From an uncultured Actinoplanes sp. (GTDB lineage: Bacteria > Actinomycetota > Actinomycetes > Mycobacteriales > Micromonosporaceae), in contig CAKUMG010000006.1 in assembly GCA_934667465.1 (NCBI GenBank), forward strand, positions 1 to 25,075: a DNA stretch of 25,075 nucleotides, given 5' to 3'. The stretch's first letter is position 1; each line of letters starts with the position of its first letter. The notes beneath the pieces are model-generated. The model had not been told where the DNA came from and did not search any database. It saw nothing but the letters and a program-made list of their open reading frames with translations. Made by a program: the position numbers and the translations under genes. This document shows positions 6,916 through 13,805 of this stretch, one piece after another.

Positions 6916-8175
6916 GTGAGACAGGGTATGACGAGCCGCACCGCAACGACGGACGTGACCATGACCGCAGCCGACGAACCGCGTTACGGGTTCCACCAGG
7001 TGCTCGACGCGGCGGACCAGCACGCCACCGACGAGATGTACCCGAGGCTGTTCAACATGTCCGCGGGCTTCATGTACAACGCCATCATCCGCGCGCAGAA
7101 CCCCATGCCGCCGGAGTACGTGACCGTCCCGCTGCCCGTCCGCATGATGGATGACCCGCACACCGGTGCGGCGATCTCCATCTGGAACAGCCTGTGGGAA
7201 GCCGCGCACCTGCGCCGCAGGATGTTCGGCGAGGAGGACCTGCCCGAGCGCCTGTACAAGGTGGCTGACCGCGGCGACAACAACGTGGTCTTCGTTCCGC
7301 GTACCCGCTCGCGGTACTACGAGTACGCGCCGCTGTTTCACCTGCTGCCCCGCAGGGCTCTGCAGCGCCACGGCCTTCCTCTGTTGCGGGCAGGGCAGTG
7401 GCCATTCTCGACGCAGATGGCTGACATCGACGCGCAGCTGCCGAACGACTTCGAAAGCCGGCTCGCTCGAGCGTGGGCCGGCACCGTGTGGCGGCACCTG
7501 ATGCCGCAGCCCAACTCTCCGATCAAGGGGTTCGCGCCCGACGAGCCGATCCGGGTGCTCGCCCACAACCTCGACTTCTGGGTACCGGCGGTGACCGACG
7601 TCATCCAGGAGATCCTGCTCGACTTCCCTGAAACTGACCACGGCATCGAGCCCGGCGCCGTAAGGCTGCAGGACGGCTCCGTCCTCGCGGAAGCGGTGAT
7701 GGCGAACCCCCGCAAAGGCGGGGACATCTGGTGCGGCGAGCAGGACGCGGCGCAGATGGTCGAGTGGACGGTCGAGGCGGCTGACGCAGACGGGCGTCTG
7801 CGCGGGATTCTCGACGCGGTGCGCTCGCACCGGTGCGCAGATGACTTCTCCGGCCGCTGGACCACCGCCCGGGAGGACTTCGAGCGCAAGCTCTACCGCA
7901 AGCGCAACAAGGTCAAGGTCCGCTTCGTCGAGCTCTCCGAGACGATCCCGGTGCACGGACCGGATACCGAGATCCTCGGCGACATGTTGTGCGGCGACTT
8001 CATGACGTTGCTGGATCGCCGTGACCGCACGGTGGTCGTGCTGCTCCAGAGCGGCATTACCAACCTCACCGAGGTCGCCCAGATCATGGGCTACAGCAAC
8101 CACAGCGCCGTCTCCAAGCGCCTGGACAAGATCCGACGGCAGGCCGCCCGCTTCTTCAACCTGGACGAGGACTGA
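6916..8175 (+). CDS. Hypothetical protein with C-terminal helix-turn-helix
   Basis: Up to 419 residues from GTG 6916; ATG 6928 is an equally plausible start, since neither has a strong ribosome-binding site. No domain is recognised in the first 330 residues, which are soluble and well-folded in composition. Residues about 365-412 resemble a sigma region-4 or MarR-like HTH (ITNLTEVAQIMGYSNHSAVS), with a following basic helix. The gene is divergent from the sigma-like gene 337 bp away, so the two may form one regulatory module. It may be a DNA-binding protein with a large N-terminal sensor or enzymatic domain. Confidence 0.75.
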   Translation: MRQGMTSRTATTDVTMTAADEPRYGFHQVLDAADQHATDEMYPRLFNMSAGFMYNAIIRAQNPMPPEYVTVPLPVRMMDDPHTGAAISIWNSLWEAAHLRRRMFGEEDLPERLYKVADRGDNNVVFVPRTRSRYYEYAPLFHLLPRRALQRHGLPLLRAGQWPFSTQMADIDAQLPNDFESRLARAWAGTVWRHLMPQPNSPIKGFAPDEPIRVLAHNLDFWVPAVTDVIQEILLDFPETDHGIEPGAVRLQDGSVLAEAVMANPRKGGDIWCGEQDAAQMVEWTVEAADADGRLRGILDAVRSHRCADDFSGRWTTAREDFERKLYRKRNKVKVRFVELSETIPVHGPDTEILGDMLCGDFMTLLDRRDRTVVVLLQSGITNLTEVAQIMGYSNHSAVSKRLDKIRRQAARFFNLDED

Positions 8176-8541
8176 CGCGGATTCCTGAAGTGGCAGCACG
8201 GCACCTCTCGGCCGGCGACCCGTCGCCCTCTGTCTTGTGACTAGTGTGCCGAAGTCGAAAATACGGCGCGCCGACGCTCCGGCGAACTTGCGCCGGCGTA
8301 CGTATCTCCCTACCGTCAATGCCACAACACCTAGTAGTTACGCGGGTGTAAGTCCTCCACAGGTTGGGGTTTGGCACCTGCCGCGTATGTGATCTCCATC
8401 GACGGCCTCGACGGCGTCGAGAAAGCTTGATCCACCTGATCGGCACCATCGCACCGACTTTTCTTGGGACTGCGCTTCGCCCCGTGGCGAGCCTCCAGAC
8501 CAGCACCGGCATACCGCCGGTGGCCAAGGAAAGGAGATGCT
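8176..8541 (+). other. Intergenic region upstream of a small basic protein
   Basis: About 365 bp with no supported gene. It contains the AscI-type palindrome GGCGCGCC and a small TCGACG/CGTCGA inverted repeat near 8400. Its last bases carry the ribosome-binding site AAGGAG (8531-8536) for the gene starting at 8542. Confidence 0.45.
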
Positions 8542-8853
8542 GTGGTCCTGTCCAACTCGGACAGCTCGCAAGAGAAGCCCAGCCCCGCCAGGGCGGGGCG
8601 TCACCGCCGACACGCCGATCAGGGCAACTGGAAGGAAGGGGCCGCTCCCGCCAGGGGCGGTCGGCACCGCCGAGTCACCCCCTGGTCCCGCCTGACCGGG
8701 GACCAGGTGAGCGATCTGCTCGCATTCGCCCGGCCGCTCTGTCGAGCGGTAGGTGAGCTCGGGAAGCAAGAAGCCCCCATCAGGGAGATGGTTCACTCCC
8801 TGACAGGGGCCGTGCAACAGGTCCTCGACGCTGTCTCGACTTTGCTGGGCTGA
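8542..8853 (+). CDS. Small protein with two basic PARxGRHRR repeats
   Basis: 103 residues from GTG 8542, with AAGGAG at 8531-8536 (5-nt spacing), a better start than the upstream in-frame codon at 8464. The N-terminal half carries two copies of a basic repeat, PARAGRHRR and PARGGRHRR, spaced by a short linker. The C-terminal half (DQVSDLLAFARPLCRAVGEL and VHSLTGAVQQVLDAVSTLL) is predicted to form amphipathic helices. It may bind nucleic acid through the repeats. The DNA also forms GC-rich hairpins at 8582-8599 and 8773-8810. A terminator-like hairpin follows. Family not recognised. Confidence 0.5.
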   Translation: MVLSNSDSSQEKPSPARAGRHRRHADQGNWKEGAAPARGGRHRRVTPWSRLTGDQVSDLLAFARPLCRAVGELGKQEAPIREMVHSLTGAVQQVLDAVSTLLG

Positions 8854-8873
8854 GACGTCGTGGGCTGAAGGGC

Positions 8874-8905
8874 GAGGCCTCCACGTTGGCAGACGTGGAG
8901 GTCTC
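8874..8905 (+). terminator. Terminator hairpin after the small basic protein gene
   Basis: Arms 8874-8886 and 8893-8905 (GAGGCCTCCACGT / ACGTGGAGGTCTC) pair over 13 bp with one G-U, loop of 6 nt, followed by GTTCGTTT. Located 20 bp after the stop at 8853. Confidence 0.65.
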
Positions 8906-8987
8906 GTTCGTTTACGCTCGGCCGGGCCCGCGTAGCGCTACTCGTGAACACGACCTGTTTGCAGTCTGCGTCAAGTCGGGCTTGACG

Positions 8988-9254
8988 TCAACTGACGCCA
9001 GTAGCAGCGATGATACGTGGCGAGCCTCTGAACTGCGGAAACAGAACGATTGTCGCGTAGCGGCCGGGCGTGGCTGCACCAGCAGTGCCTGAGCGCACAA
9101 GCTGCTCGCCTTCGCGTTCTTCGTGCCGCTCATCCCGAAGGAGCAGCTGCGCCAAGGCGACTTCGGCTTGGCGCAACCGGCCACGAGGAGCAGGTCTGCC
9201 AGCAGGCCGTCGCCGCGTTGGGCGCTCGGTCTGCTGGCAGTCAGCGCGGGGCAC
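8988..9254 (-). CDS. Possible small charged protein downstream of the HTH/zinc gene
   Basis: An 88-residue open frame from GTG 9254, 46 bp after the stop of the minus-strand HTH gene. The middle (RLRQAEVALAQLLLRDERHE) is helix-forming and protein-like. Against it: no good ribosome-binding site, mixed codon use, and dense inverted repeats through the same DNA. Treat as tentative. Confidence 0.25.
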   Translation of the reverse strand: MPRADCQQTERPTRRRPAGRPAPRGRLRQAEVALAQLLLRDERHEEREGEQLVRSGTAGAATPGRYATIVLFPQFRGSPRIIAATGVS

Positions 9255-9304
9255 CGGGCCGGGTAGCCGCCTCGGCTCCGCTTCACGTGTTCCGCGGCGG
9301 CTAC
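9100..9304. repeat. Cluster of four consecutive strong hairpins
   Basis: H1: arms 9100-9114 and 9136-9148 (13 bp with a 2-nt bulge). H2: 9148-9156 and 9167-9175 (TGCGCCAAG/CTTGGCGCA). H3: 9196-9205 and 9231-9240 (CTGCCAGCAG/CTGCTGGCAG). H4: 9263-9271 and 9296-9304 (GTAGCCGCC/GGCGGCTAC), which includes the stop codon of the HTH gene. Four adjacent stems in 205 bp is far denser than elsewhere in the window. H4 may act as a terminator; the cluster may be a structured RNA or a single-strand origin. Confidence 0.5.
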
Positions 9305-9786
9305 TGGCCGATGATCTTGCTGTGCAGCTCGGCGAGTTGCGCTCGGAGCTCGTCGAGGTGCTTGGTCATGGTGTCGAGGTTCTGGTGCTGCTGTTGGTGG
9401 GTGTCGGGGTCGGAGATCCAGACGCCGCAGTCGGGGCAGTTGGTGTGTCCGGGGGCGAGGACGCCGTCGCTGAGTTCGACGGCGACGGGGCGGGAGCGGT
9501 TCATGGCGCCGCGCCAGAGTTCGCGCCAGGTGCCGTCCTGGTCGGGATCGGCGCCCAGGGCGTTCAGGACGCGGGTGAGGTTGTCCCAGGCCGGGGGTTT
9601 GGTGGCTTTGAAGATCCGGCAGATGGTGGAGGCGGACAGTCCCGCGTCGCGGCCGATGCTGAGGTAGGTCGGCCGGCCGGCTTCCAGGTGCGCGATCTTG
9701 AGGCGGCGCAGCAGGAGGGTCAGGGGGTCGAGGTCGGGGGCCGGCTCGCCGTCGTCGGGGCCGGGTACGTAGGTGTAGACCGCCAT
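9301..9786 (-). CDS. HTH regulator with a C-terminal CxxC motif
   Basis: 161 residues. Residues about 25-75 resemble an XRE-type helix-turn-helix (YLSIGRDAGLSASTICRIFK, then PPAWDNLTRVLNALGAD). A CPDCGVW motif near residue 117 gives one CxxC pair, as in a zinc knuckle, with nearby His residues (TH, QQQHQ) that might complete a site. The last 30 residues form a likely coiled coil (LDELRAQLAELHSKI). The start ATG 9786 has a weak ribosome-binding site. It lies 61 bp after the membrane-protein gene and probably shares its transcript. Likely a DNA-binding regulator, target unknown. Confidence 0.7.
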   Translation of the reverse strand: MAVYTYVPGPDDGEPAPDLDPLTLLLRRLKIAHLEAGRPTYLSIGRDAGLSASTICRIFKATKPPAWDNLTRVLNALGADPDQDGTWRELWRGAMNRSRPVAVELSDGVLAPGHTNCPDCGVWISDPDTHQQQHQNLDTMTKHLDELRAQLAELHSKIIGQ

Positions 9787-9847
9787 GATCGTGGCCAGGT
9801 GCGCCCGGGGCGGGGACGGTGGTCCGCGCCCCGGGCAGGCGCCGTGG

Positions 9848-10261
9848 CTACACCCCCCGTCGCGGAGTGTGCGAGCGCAGGATCCAGGCGGTCACCTCGC
9901 CGGTGATCAGTCCGGCGCTGCCGCAGGCCATCGCGACGTCGCTGACCGGCAGGTCCTGGGTGAGCAGGATGAGCGCGAAGACGCCGACGGCGGCGGCGAT
10001 GGCGACGGTGGGCAGCAGTCCGCCGTCGGCCAGGATGCGCCGGGAGATCGCGGCGCCCAGGAGCATGACGCCGCCGGCCAGCAGCAGCGCTTCGTGGATC
10101 TCGTGGCCGGTCAGCAGCATGGTGCAGGCGCCGCCGAGCACGAGGACCGTCACGATGACGGCGGCCCAGCCGCGGGCCTGGTCGTCGCCGGGTCCGGGCG
10201 GTGAGGGCGCGGCGGCCGGCTCGGGCGGGCGGGCGGTGGGGGGTCTGGTGGAGCGGCTCAT
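9848..10261 (-). CDS. Small membrane protein with about four helices
   Basis: 137 residues. A Pro-rich cytoplasmic N-terminus (1-28) is followed by apolar segments at about 31-51, 55-73, 81-101 and 106-127. The ATG at 10261 has GAAGG 6 nt upstream and is preferred over the ATG at 10267 and over longer extensions, which have non-coding composition. It lies upstream of an HTH/zinc-knuckle gene on the same strand. Family not recognised; possibly a sensor or accessory membrane protein. Confidence 0.65.
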   Translation of the reverse strand: MSRSTRPPTARPPEPAAAPSPPGPGDDQARGWAAVIVTVLVLGGACTMLLTGHEIHEALLLAGGVMLLGAAISRRILADGGLLPTVAIAAAVGVFALILLTQDLPVSDVAMACGSAGLITGEVTAWILRSHTPRRGV

Positions 10262-10327
10262 AACCATCCTTCGCTTGTGCGGGCATCGCTCGCTGTTCTG
10301 CGTACGCGCGGACGCGGGTACGGGGGA

Positions 10328-10362
10328 CAGGGGGCGAAGGGACGTACGCCCTTCGCCCCCTG
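10328..10362. terminator. 14-bp hairpin upstream of the membrane protein gene
   Basis: Arms CAGGGGGCGAAGGG (10328-10341) and its exact complement (10349-10362), loop of 7 nt. It lies 67 bp upstream of the minus-strand start at 10261, so it could end an incoming transcript or act in the 5' leader. There is no clear T-run. Confidence 0.5.
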
Positions 10363-10620
10363 CTGTTGGTCCGGGCCACTTCCGGGGGTTCGAAAGAGCA
10401 GCCACTGCCTCGCTCCCGGTCAGGGGGGCGAGACCGCCCGGCTTTCTGGTTGGCAGTCCAGAGATCAAGCCGAACGTGGGGAACATCTTCCCCCATCCGC
10501 GAGACTTTCGGGTAGCGCTGCAAGAGCGTGCAACGAGTGATTTCACTGCGACTAGGAAAGATCCTTCTACCTGCGTCAGAAAGCCGACAGAAGATCACAC
10601 AAAGATCGTCAACCGACTAT

Positions 10621-10636
10621 TCACTCGAAAGAGTGA
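10621..10636. other. GAAA-tetraloop hairpin beside the terminator
   Basis: TCACTCGAAAGAGTGA: 6-bp stem closed by a C(GAAA)G loop, an especially stable RNA fold. It lies just beyond the T-run of the minus-strand terminator at 10641-10683. Confidence 0.4.
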
Positions 10637-10640
10637 CTCA

Positions 10641-10683
10641 ATAAAAGGCAAAAAGAAAACCCCCCGCTGCCAAACGAGGGGTT
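10641..10683 (-). terminator. Rho-independent terminator, minus strand
   Basis: On the minus strand, AACCCCTCG (10683-10675) pairs with CGGGGGGTT (10666-10658) with one U-G pair and an 8-nt loop, followed directly by a T-rich run (TTCTTTTTGCCTTTT). This is the clearest intrinsic terminator in the window. It must serve a minus-strand transcript arising to the right, where no gene is recognised. Confidence 0.75.
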
Positions 10684-11311
10684 CTCTGAACCATTATCCG
10701 AATATGCGGCCCGGACCAACAGACAGCTTTCGGATGCCCGCTCGCGAATTGAGGCGAGCGGCGGCCGGCATGGGTAGGCCATACCGACCGGAGGTTTACA
10801 GGCTGCACTACATCTAGGAGCTGTGCAAGCGGCTGATCACCCGTCGGTGAGGCAGGCTGTTGCACGGGATTTCACGACCCCGCACACCCGGGCATGCAAC
10901 GGCAGCATCCCGGGCATCGACTTTAAGGCAGCCTTTGTCCTAATTCTGGTGATGCTCGGTTACGGATTGGCTACCCTAAGTAATCGTACTGTTTCAGTGC
11001 GTGGGTTTCTGGTGCGTCCGGTGCCCGTCATTCACCCCACTCAATAGCGAAACCGGTCATCCCGCTCGCACATACGGACATGGTTCGCTACCTAGTTGTT
11101 CTTGAGGGCTGGCCGAGGGTGCCGCCGGGCTGAAGATGACGTACACGTGTCCGAGAGATGGACCTCGGGTCAGGCGGTTTCGCCGGTATGCAATTCCCCT
11201 AGGCGATTCCAGGAACGCGCAATTGAAGGCGTCTATGTCCTTTGGAATAGCATCTGTCGCCTTGCTTGATAACGAGGCGCCGTTCTTGTCGTCGGCGGAC
11301 GCTGCGTCCGG

Positions 11312-11325
11312 GTGACGTGAGTCAC
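11312..11325. promoter_or_regulatory. CRP-like palindrome in a non-coding stretch
   Basis: GTGACGTGAGTCAC fits GTGA-N6-TCAC, like the site at 6627-6640. It could control the unidentified minus-strand transcript that ends at 10641-10683. Binding is inference. Confidence 0.35.
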
Positions 11326-11641
11326 AGATACTGATGAGTAGATTTCTCGACTCGGCGTGTCGCTCGAACCGCCTGTGCGCAAAGCTGCGCATTGGAAACG
11401 CTAACACGCCAACTTCGCGCCTCTGCGCCGTGTTGCATACCCTTGAAATATCATGAAATGCAATTGCAGATTCACGTTCTGCCTACCGGCCCCGCCCGGG
11501 TGGTGGCGGATTGATCAATCCTTTATGGACCGCTAAACATGAAGACGCAACCACATAGGCGCGGCAGGGACCCACGAGCCGCTCCCGCGGGTACAAGCCG
11601 CTCAGCCGAGATCCCGAGCACGCGTCAGCAGGACCCCCGCC

Positions 11642-12058
11642 TCAACGAGCACGGACCTGCTGGAACGCGACGAGCGGATCGACGCCCTCGACTACGCGGA
11701 GCAGGATGTCGGCGTGGCACGGGCCGCCGCCGTCGAGGCGGCACCAGCAGGCGAGGTCCCGACCAGCGAGCTCGCGGCGGGCCGCGTCGACCAGCTCGGG
11801 GCGCCGGCTCAGGTCCTCGGCGTACGCGGCGACTGCGTCGTCCTGGTCGTGGTGGGCGCGGCAGGTGCGGCAGTCTCCGGCACGGTGCTGGTTGGCGTAC
11901 CGGCTGGCGGTCAACGCGGGGGCACCGCGGCCAACGTAGACGGCCCCATCGGGGACGTGCCCGTGGTACAGATCCCCGCTGACCCGTACGCGCCGTGGTC
12001 CGGACTGCGGCGCGGCGGCGGGCAACTCGAACAGTGGCTCCGCGGCGAAGGCGCTCAT
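11642..12058 (-). CDS. DUF4326-family protein
   Basis: 138 residues. It shows the DUF4326 pattern: AVYVGRG near residue 40, a YANQHR segment, and the C-terminal block RRELAGRDLACWCRLDGG followed by PCHADILLRV. This family is frequent on phages and mobile elements; its reaction is not known to me, but the conserved Cys/His residues suggest metal or nucleotide chemistry. Extra Cys residues (DCRTCRAHH) lie in the middle. The ATG overlaps the resolvase stop by 4 bases, so the two are one operon. Confidence 0.8.
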   Translation of the reverse strand: MSAFAAEPLFELPAAAPQSGPRRVRVSGDLYHGHVPDGAVYVGRGAPALTASRYANQHRAGDCRTCRAHHDQDDAVAAYAEDLSRRPELVDAARRELAGRDLACWCRLDGGGPCHADILLRVVEGVDPLVAFQQVRAR

Positions 12059-12726
12059 GACTCGAGGTGCGCGTCGAGGGCGGCCGGGCCGCGCTGGGCG
12101 GGCAGGAGTTCGGGTAGGTAGGTGTAGAGGGTGCTGCGCGAGACGCCGAGCAGCTTGGCGATCGAGGACATGCTGCGGTCGGGTTCGCTGAGCAGGTGCA
12201 GCGCGTAGGCGACCTTCTCCGGGGTCATCGCCGCGGGCCGTCCGAGGCGCTGCCCGCGGGCGCGGGCCGCGGCCAGGCCCTCGTTGGTGTTGGCCACGAT
12301 GATCGTGCGGATGAACTCGGCCAGCGCGGCGAAGACGTGGAAGACGAACATGCCGCCGGCGGTGGTGGTGTCCAGCTTCTCGTGCAGCGACTGGAAGCCG
12401 ACGCCTTGGCGCTTGAGCTGACCCACGATGCCGATCAGGTCCTCCAGGGACCGGCCGAGCCGGTCGAGGGACACCACCACCAGTGCGTCGCCCGGGCGGA
12501 CGTAGTCAAGCATCTTGGTCAGCTCGGGCCGGTTGGTGTTCTTGCCGGTGGCCTTGTCGAAGAAGCATCGAGTGCAGCCGGCCGCGGTCAGCGCGCTCTG
12601 CTGCCGGTCGAGGTTCTGCTCGCGGGTCGAGACCCGGCCGTAGCCGACGAGCACGCCGGAGAGCGGGGCCAGGACGAGCGGGTCGCCCTCGACCGGCGCG
12701 GGGGAGACGGTCATGCCGTCCATCAT
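12055..12726 (-). CDS. Serine resolvase (Tn3/gamma-delta type)
   Basis: About 223 residues. The catalytic domain has VGYGRVSTREQ (the Ser is the nucleophile, residue 33 from this start) and the SLDRLGRSLEDL block with the catalytic arginines. Then come the long E-helix region and a C-terminal helix-turn-helix (SMSSIAKLLGVSRSTLYTYL). Length and layout fit a small resolvase rather than a large serine integrase. The open frame extends to 12984, but that part overlaps the res-like repeats and is not coding in character; starts at 12726, 12723 and 12714 are all possible. No transposase gene is present, so multimer resolution of a plasmid is the likely role. Confidence 0.85.
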   Translation of the reverse strand: MMDGMTVSPAPVEGDPLVLAPLSGVLVGYGRVSTREQNLDRQQSALTAAGCTRCFFDKATGKNTNRPELTKMLDYVRPGDALVVVSLDRLGRSLEDLIGIVGQLKRQGVGFQSLHEKLDTTTAGGMFVFHVFAALAEFIRTIIVANTNEGLAAARARGQRLGRPAAMTPEKVAYALHLLSEPDRSMSSIAKLLGVSRSTLYTYLPELLPAQRGPAALDAHLES

Positions 12727-12849
12727 GTCCAACAAACCCGTAACCGGGTTTCCGGACACGCCGACTTCCTGGACATGTTTCTCGGACAGTGTTGACCGAT
12801 CCGGCGACCAGAAAATGATCTTGTCCGAGAAACGATCGTTTCTCGGGCA
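12726..12849. promoter_or_regulatory. res-like recombination site upstream of the resolvase
   Basis: Three related subsites. Subsite I is at 12822-12849 (28 bp, the size of a gamma-delta site I). Its inner 22 bp (12825-12846) form a perfect palindrome with arm CCGAGAAACGA, and its outer ends are TGTC/GGCA. Subsite II is a half-site GTTTCTCGGACA at 12777-12788. Subsite III is at 12726-12758, with arms TGTCCAACAAACCCG and CGGGTTTCCGGACA. Site III adjoins the resolvase start and site I lies farthest away, as in Tn3-family res. These sites would also let the resolvase repress its own promoter. Confidence 0.7.
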
Positions 12850-13026
12850 CCCCGCCCAGTCGGCGCTCAGGCCGCCGCCACCCTGCACGCCGACGGCGCG
12901 CGACAAAGGCAATGGCTGCACGATGTAACTCCATCTGCCAAAGATGCCCACGGATCTTTTGACAGTCGGTATTGTGTGATGCACTTAGATCAACGCAACG
13001 TCGATTAACGGAGACTAGGAGGCAGG

Positions 13027-13563
13027 ATGGCGATCCGGCTCAAGCTCGGTGGCTACGAGACGGTTCAGGAGGACCCGCTCGGAAGGACGTTCATCGGTTG
13101 CTTCCCGCGGATCACCGAAGAGGAGGCGTGGGAGGCAGGCCGGGGCGTCTGGAAGATGAACCGGGAGAAGGCCGGCCGCCAGCGGTTCGCGCTCATCGTC
13201 GGCGAGGGCACCGTCCGCGCGGTCGCCGAGATCACCGGCTACACCGAGCACACCACCTCGACCGGCGTGCGCGGCGCCTTGGAAGGCGCACCCCTTCCTG
13301 CCGGCCACCCGGTACGTGACAACTACCTCGGTCAGCCGGACCCAGTCGCCAACGGTTCGCAGAACCCCGTCGGCTACTGCGACCTGCCCGAAGAGCAGGC
13401 GTACCTGATGCGGCCGTGCGCGTGTGGCTGCGGCGAGGACACCGACCGAGACTTCCTGCCTGGCCACGATGTCCGCGCTATCCAGCAGCGCGTCCGTGAC
13501 CACTTCGACGGCTCGGCGCTCAAGCTGATCCAGTTCATCGACCAGCACGCCACCGCCGAATGA
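13027..13563 (+). CDS. Hypothetical protein with CxCGCG...GHD motif
   Basis: 178 residues from ATG 13027, preceded by AGGAGG. The N-terminal half is an alpha/beta-type soluble domain. The C-terminal half carries RPCACGCGEDTDRDFLPGHD, with clustered Cys, His and Asp residues suggesting a metal site; I have seen similar motifs in proteins of actinomycete mobile elements but cannot name the family. It is divergent from the resolvase, whose res site lies between them. The TGA at 13561 is followed by an open in-frame tail (annotated next), so the stop may be a mutation. Confidence 0.7.
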   Translation: MAIRLKLGGYETVQEDPLGRTFIGCFPRITEEEAWEAGRGVWKMNREKAGRQRFALIVGEGTVRAVAEITGYTEHTTSTGVRGALEGAPLPAGHPVRDNYLGQPDPVANGSQNPVGYCDLPEEQAYLMRPCACGCGEDTDRDFLPGHDVRAIQQRVRDHFDGSALKLIQFIDQHATAE

Positions 13564-13805
13564 CTTGGCAGCAAGCTCACCGGTGGCCCCGAGCGCCGCG
13601 GCGTTCGTGCATCCCTTGCCTCGGCCGAAACGCTCGAACGCGAGGCCGGTTCCCCGCGCCCGGCCACGACGGCCGCCGCCGCCGAGGCGACCGGTGAGCC
13701 GGACCAGGGAGCGGGAAGCCGAGTCGGCTCTTGCGTCCGACCCACCGGAACGGGGATATCCATGACGGACACGACCTTCTACCAAGAACGTGGAGATGAC
13801 GAGTG
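13564..13805 (+). other. Open in-frame continuation after the TGA at 13561-13563
   Basis: Directly after the stop, the same frame stays open for 80 codons to a TGA at 13803-13805, with high G/C third positions and a protein-like composition. The last 14 codons begin with an ATG (13761) and read MTDTTFYQERGDDE; their stop overlaps the GTG of the next gene. Either the upstream gene suffered a nonsense mutation, or the end is a short leader peptide coupled to the gene at 13803. Confidence 0.35.

Larger units (their letters stand above)
8854..9300. other. Intergenic region with terminators and hairpins
   Basis: Besides the terminator and the hairpin cluster annotated separately, it contains the inverted repeat GTCAAG (8970-8975) / CTTGAC (8981-8986). 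Only one weak candidate gene (minus strand, 8988-9254) is seen. Confidence 0.45.
10262..11641. other. 1.4 kb without a convincing gene, locally lower GC
   Basis: The stretch separates two minus-strand gene groups. Parts (about 10490-10680, 10920-11040, 11180-11540) are clearly more A/T-rich than the flanking genes. It contains a 14-bp hairpin (10328-10362), a GAAA-tetraloop stem (10621-10636), a minus-strand terminator (10641-10683) and a CRP-like palindrome (11312-11325). A direct repeat of CCCGGGCAT occurs near 10890 and 10910. Short open frames on both strands lack ribosome-binding sites or coding bias. It may hold a non-coding RNA, a decayed gene, or part of an origin. Confidence 0.5.

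Noticed and set aside
6637..8325. 562-residue minus-strand frame opposite the HTH gene at 6916
   Set aside because: It lies antisense to a gene with better composition; its sequence is Val/His/Arg-rich as expected from reading a high-GC gene on the opposite strand, and it has no domain.
10823..11047. 74-residue plus-strand frame with a hydrophobic segment
   Set aside because: GGAG is only 2 nt from the GTG, and composition is not clearly coding; not enough to annotate, although the hydrophobic segment FVLILVMLGYGLATL is noted.
11057..11407. 116-residue minus-strand frame upstream of the orphan terminator
   Set aside because: No ribosome-binding site, no domain, low-complexity codon pattern; the transcript may be non-coding instead.
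12727..12984. N-terminal extension of the resolvase frame
   Set aside because: It runs through the res-like palindromes and lacks similarity to resolvases, which begin near the VGYGRVST motif.
12959..12990. TTGACA followed by TTAGAT as a promoter for the gene at 13027
   Set aside because: The -35 is perfect but the best -10-like sequence is 20 nt away, outside the usual 16-18 nt, so it is not annotated as a promoter.
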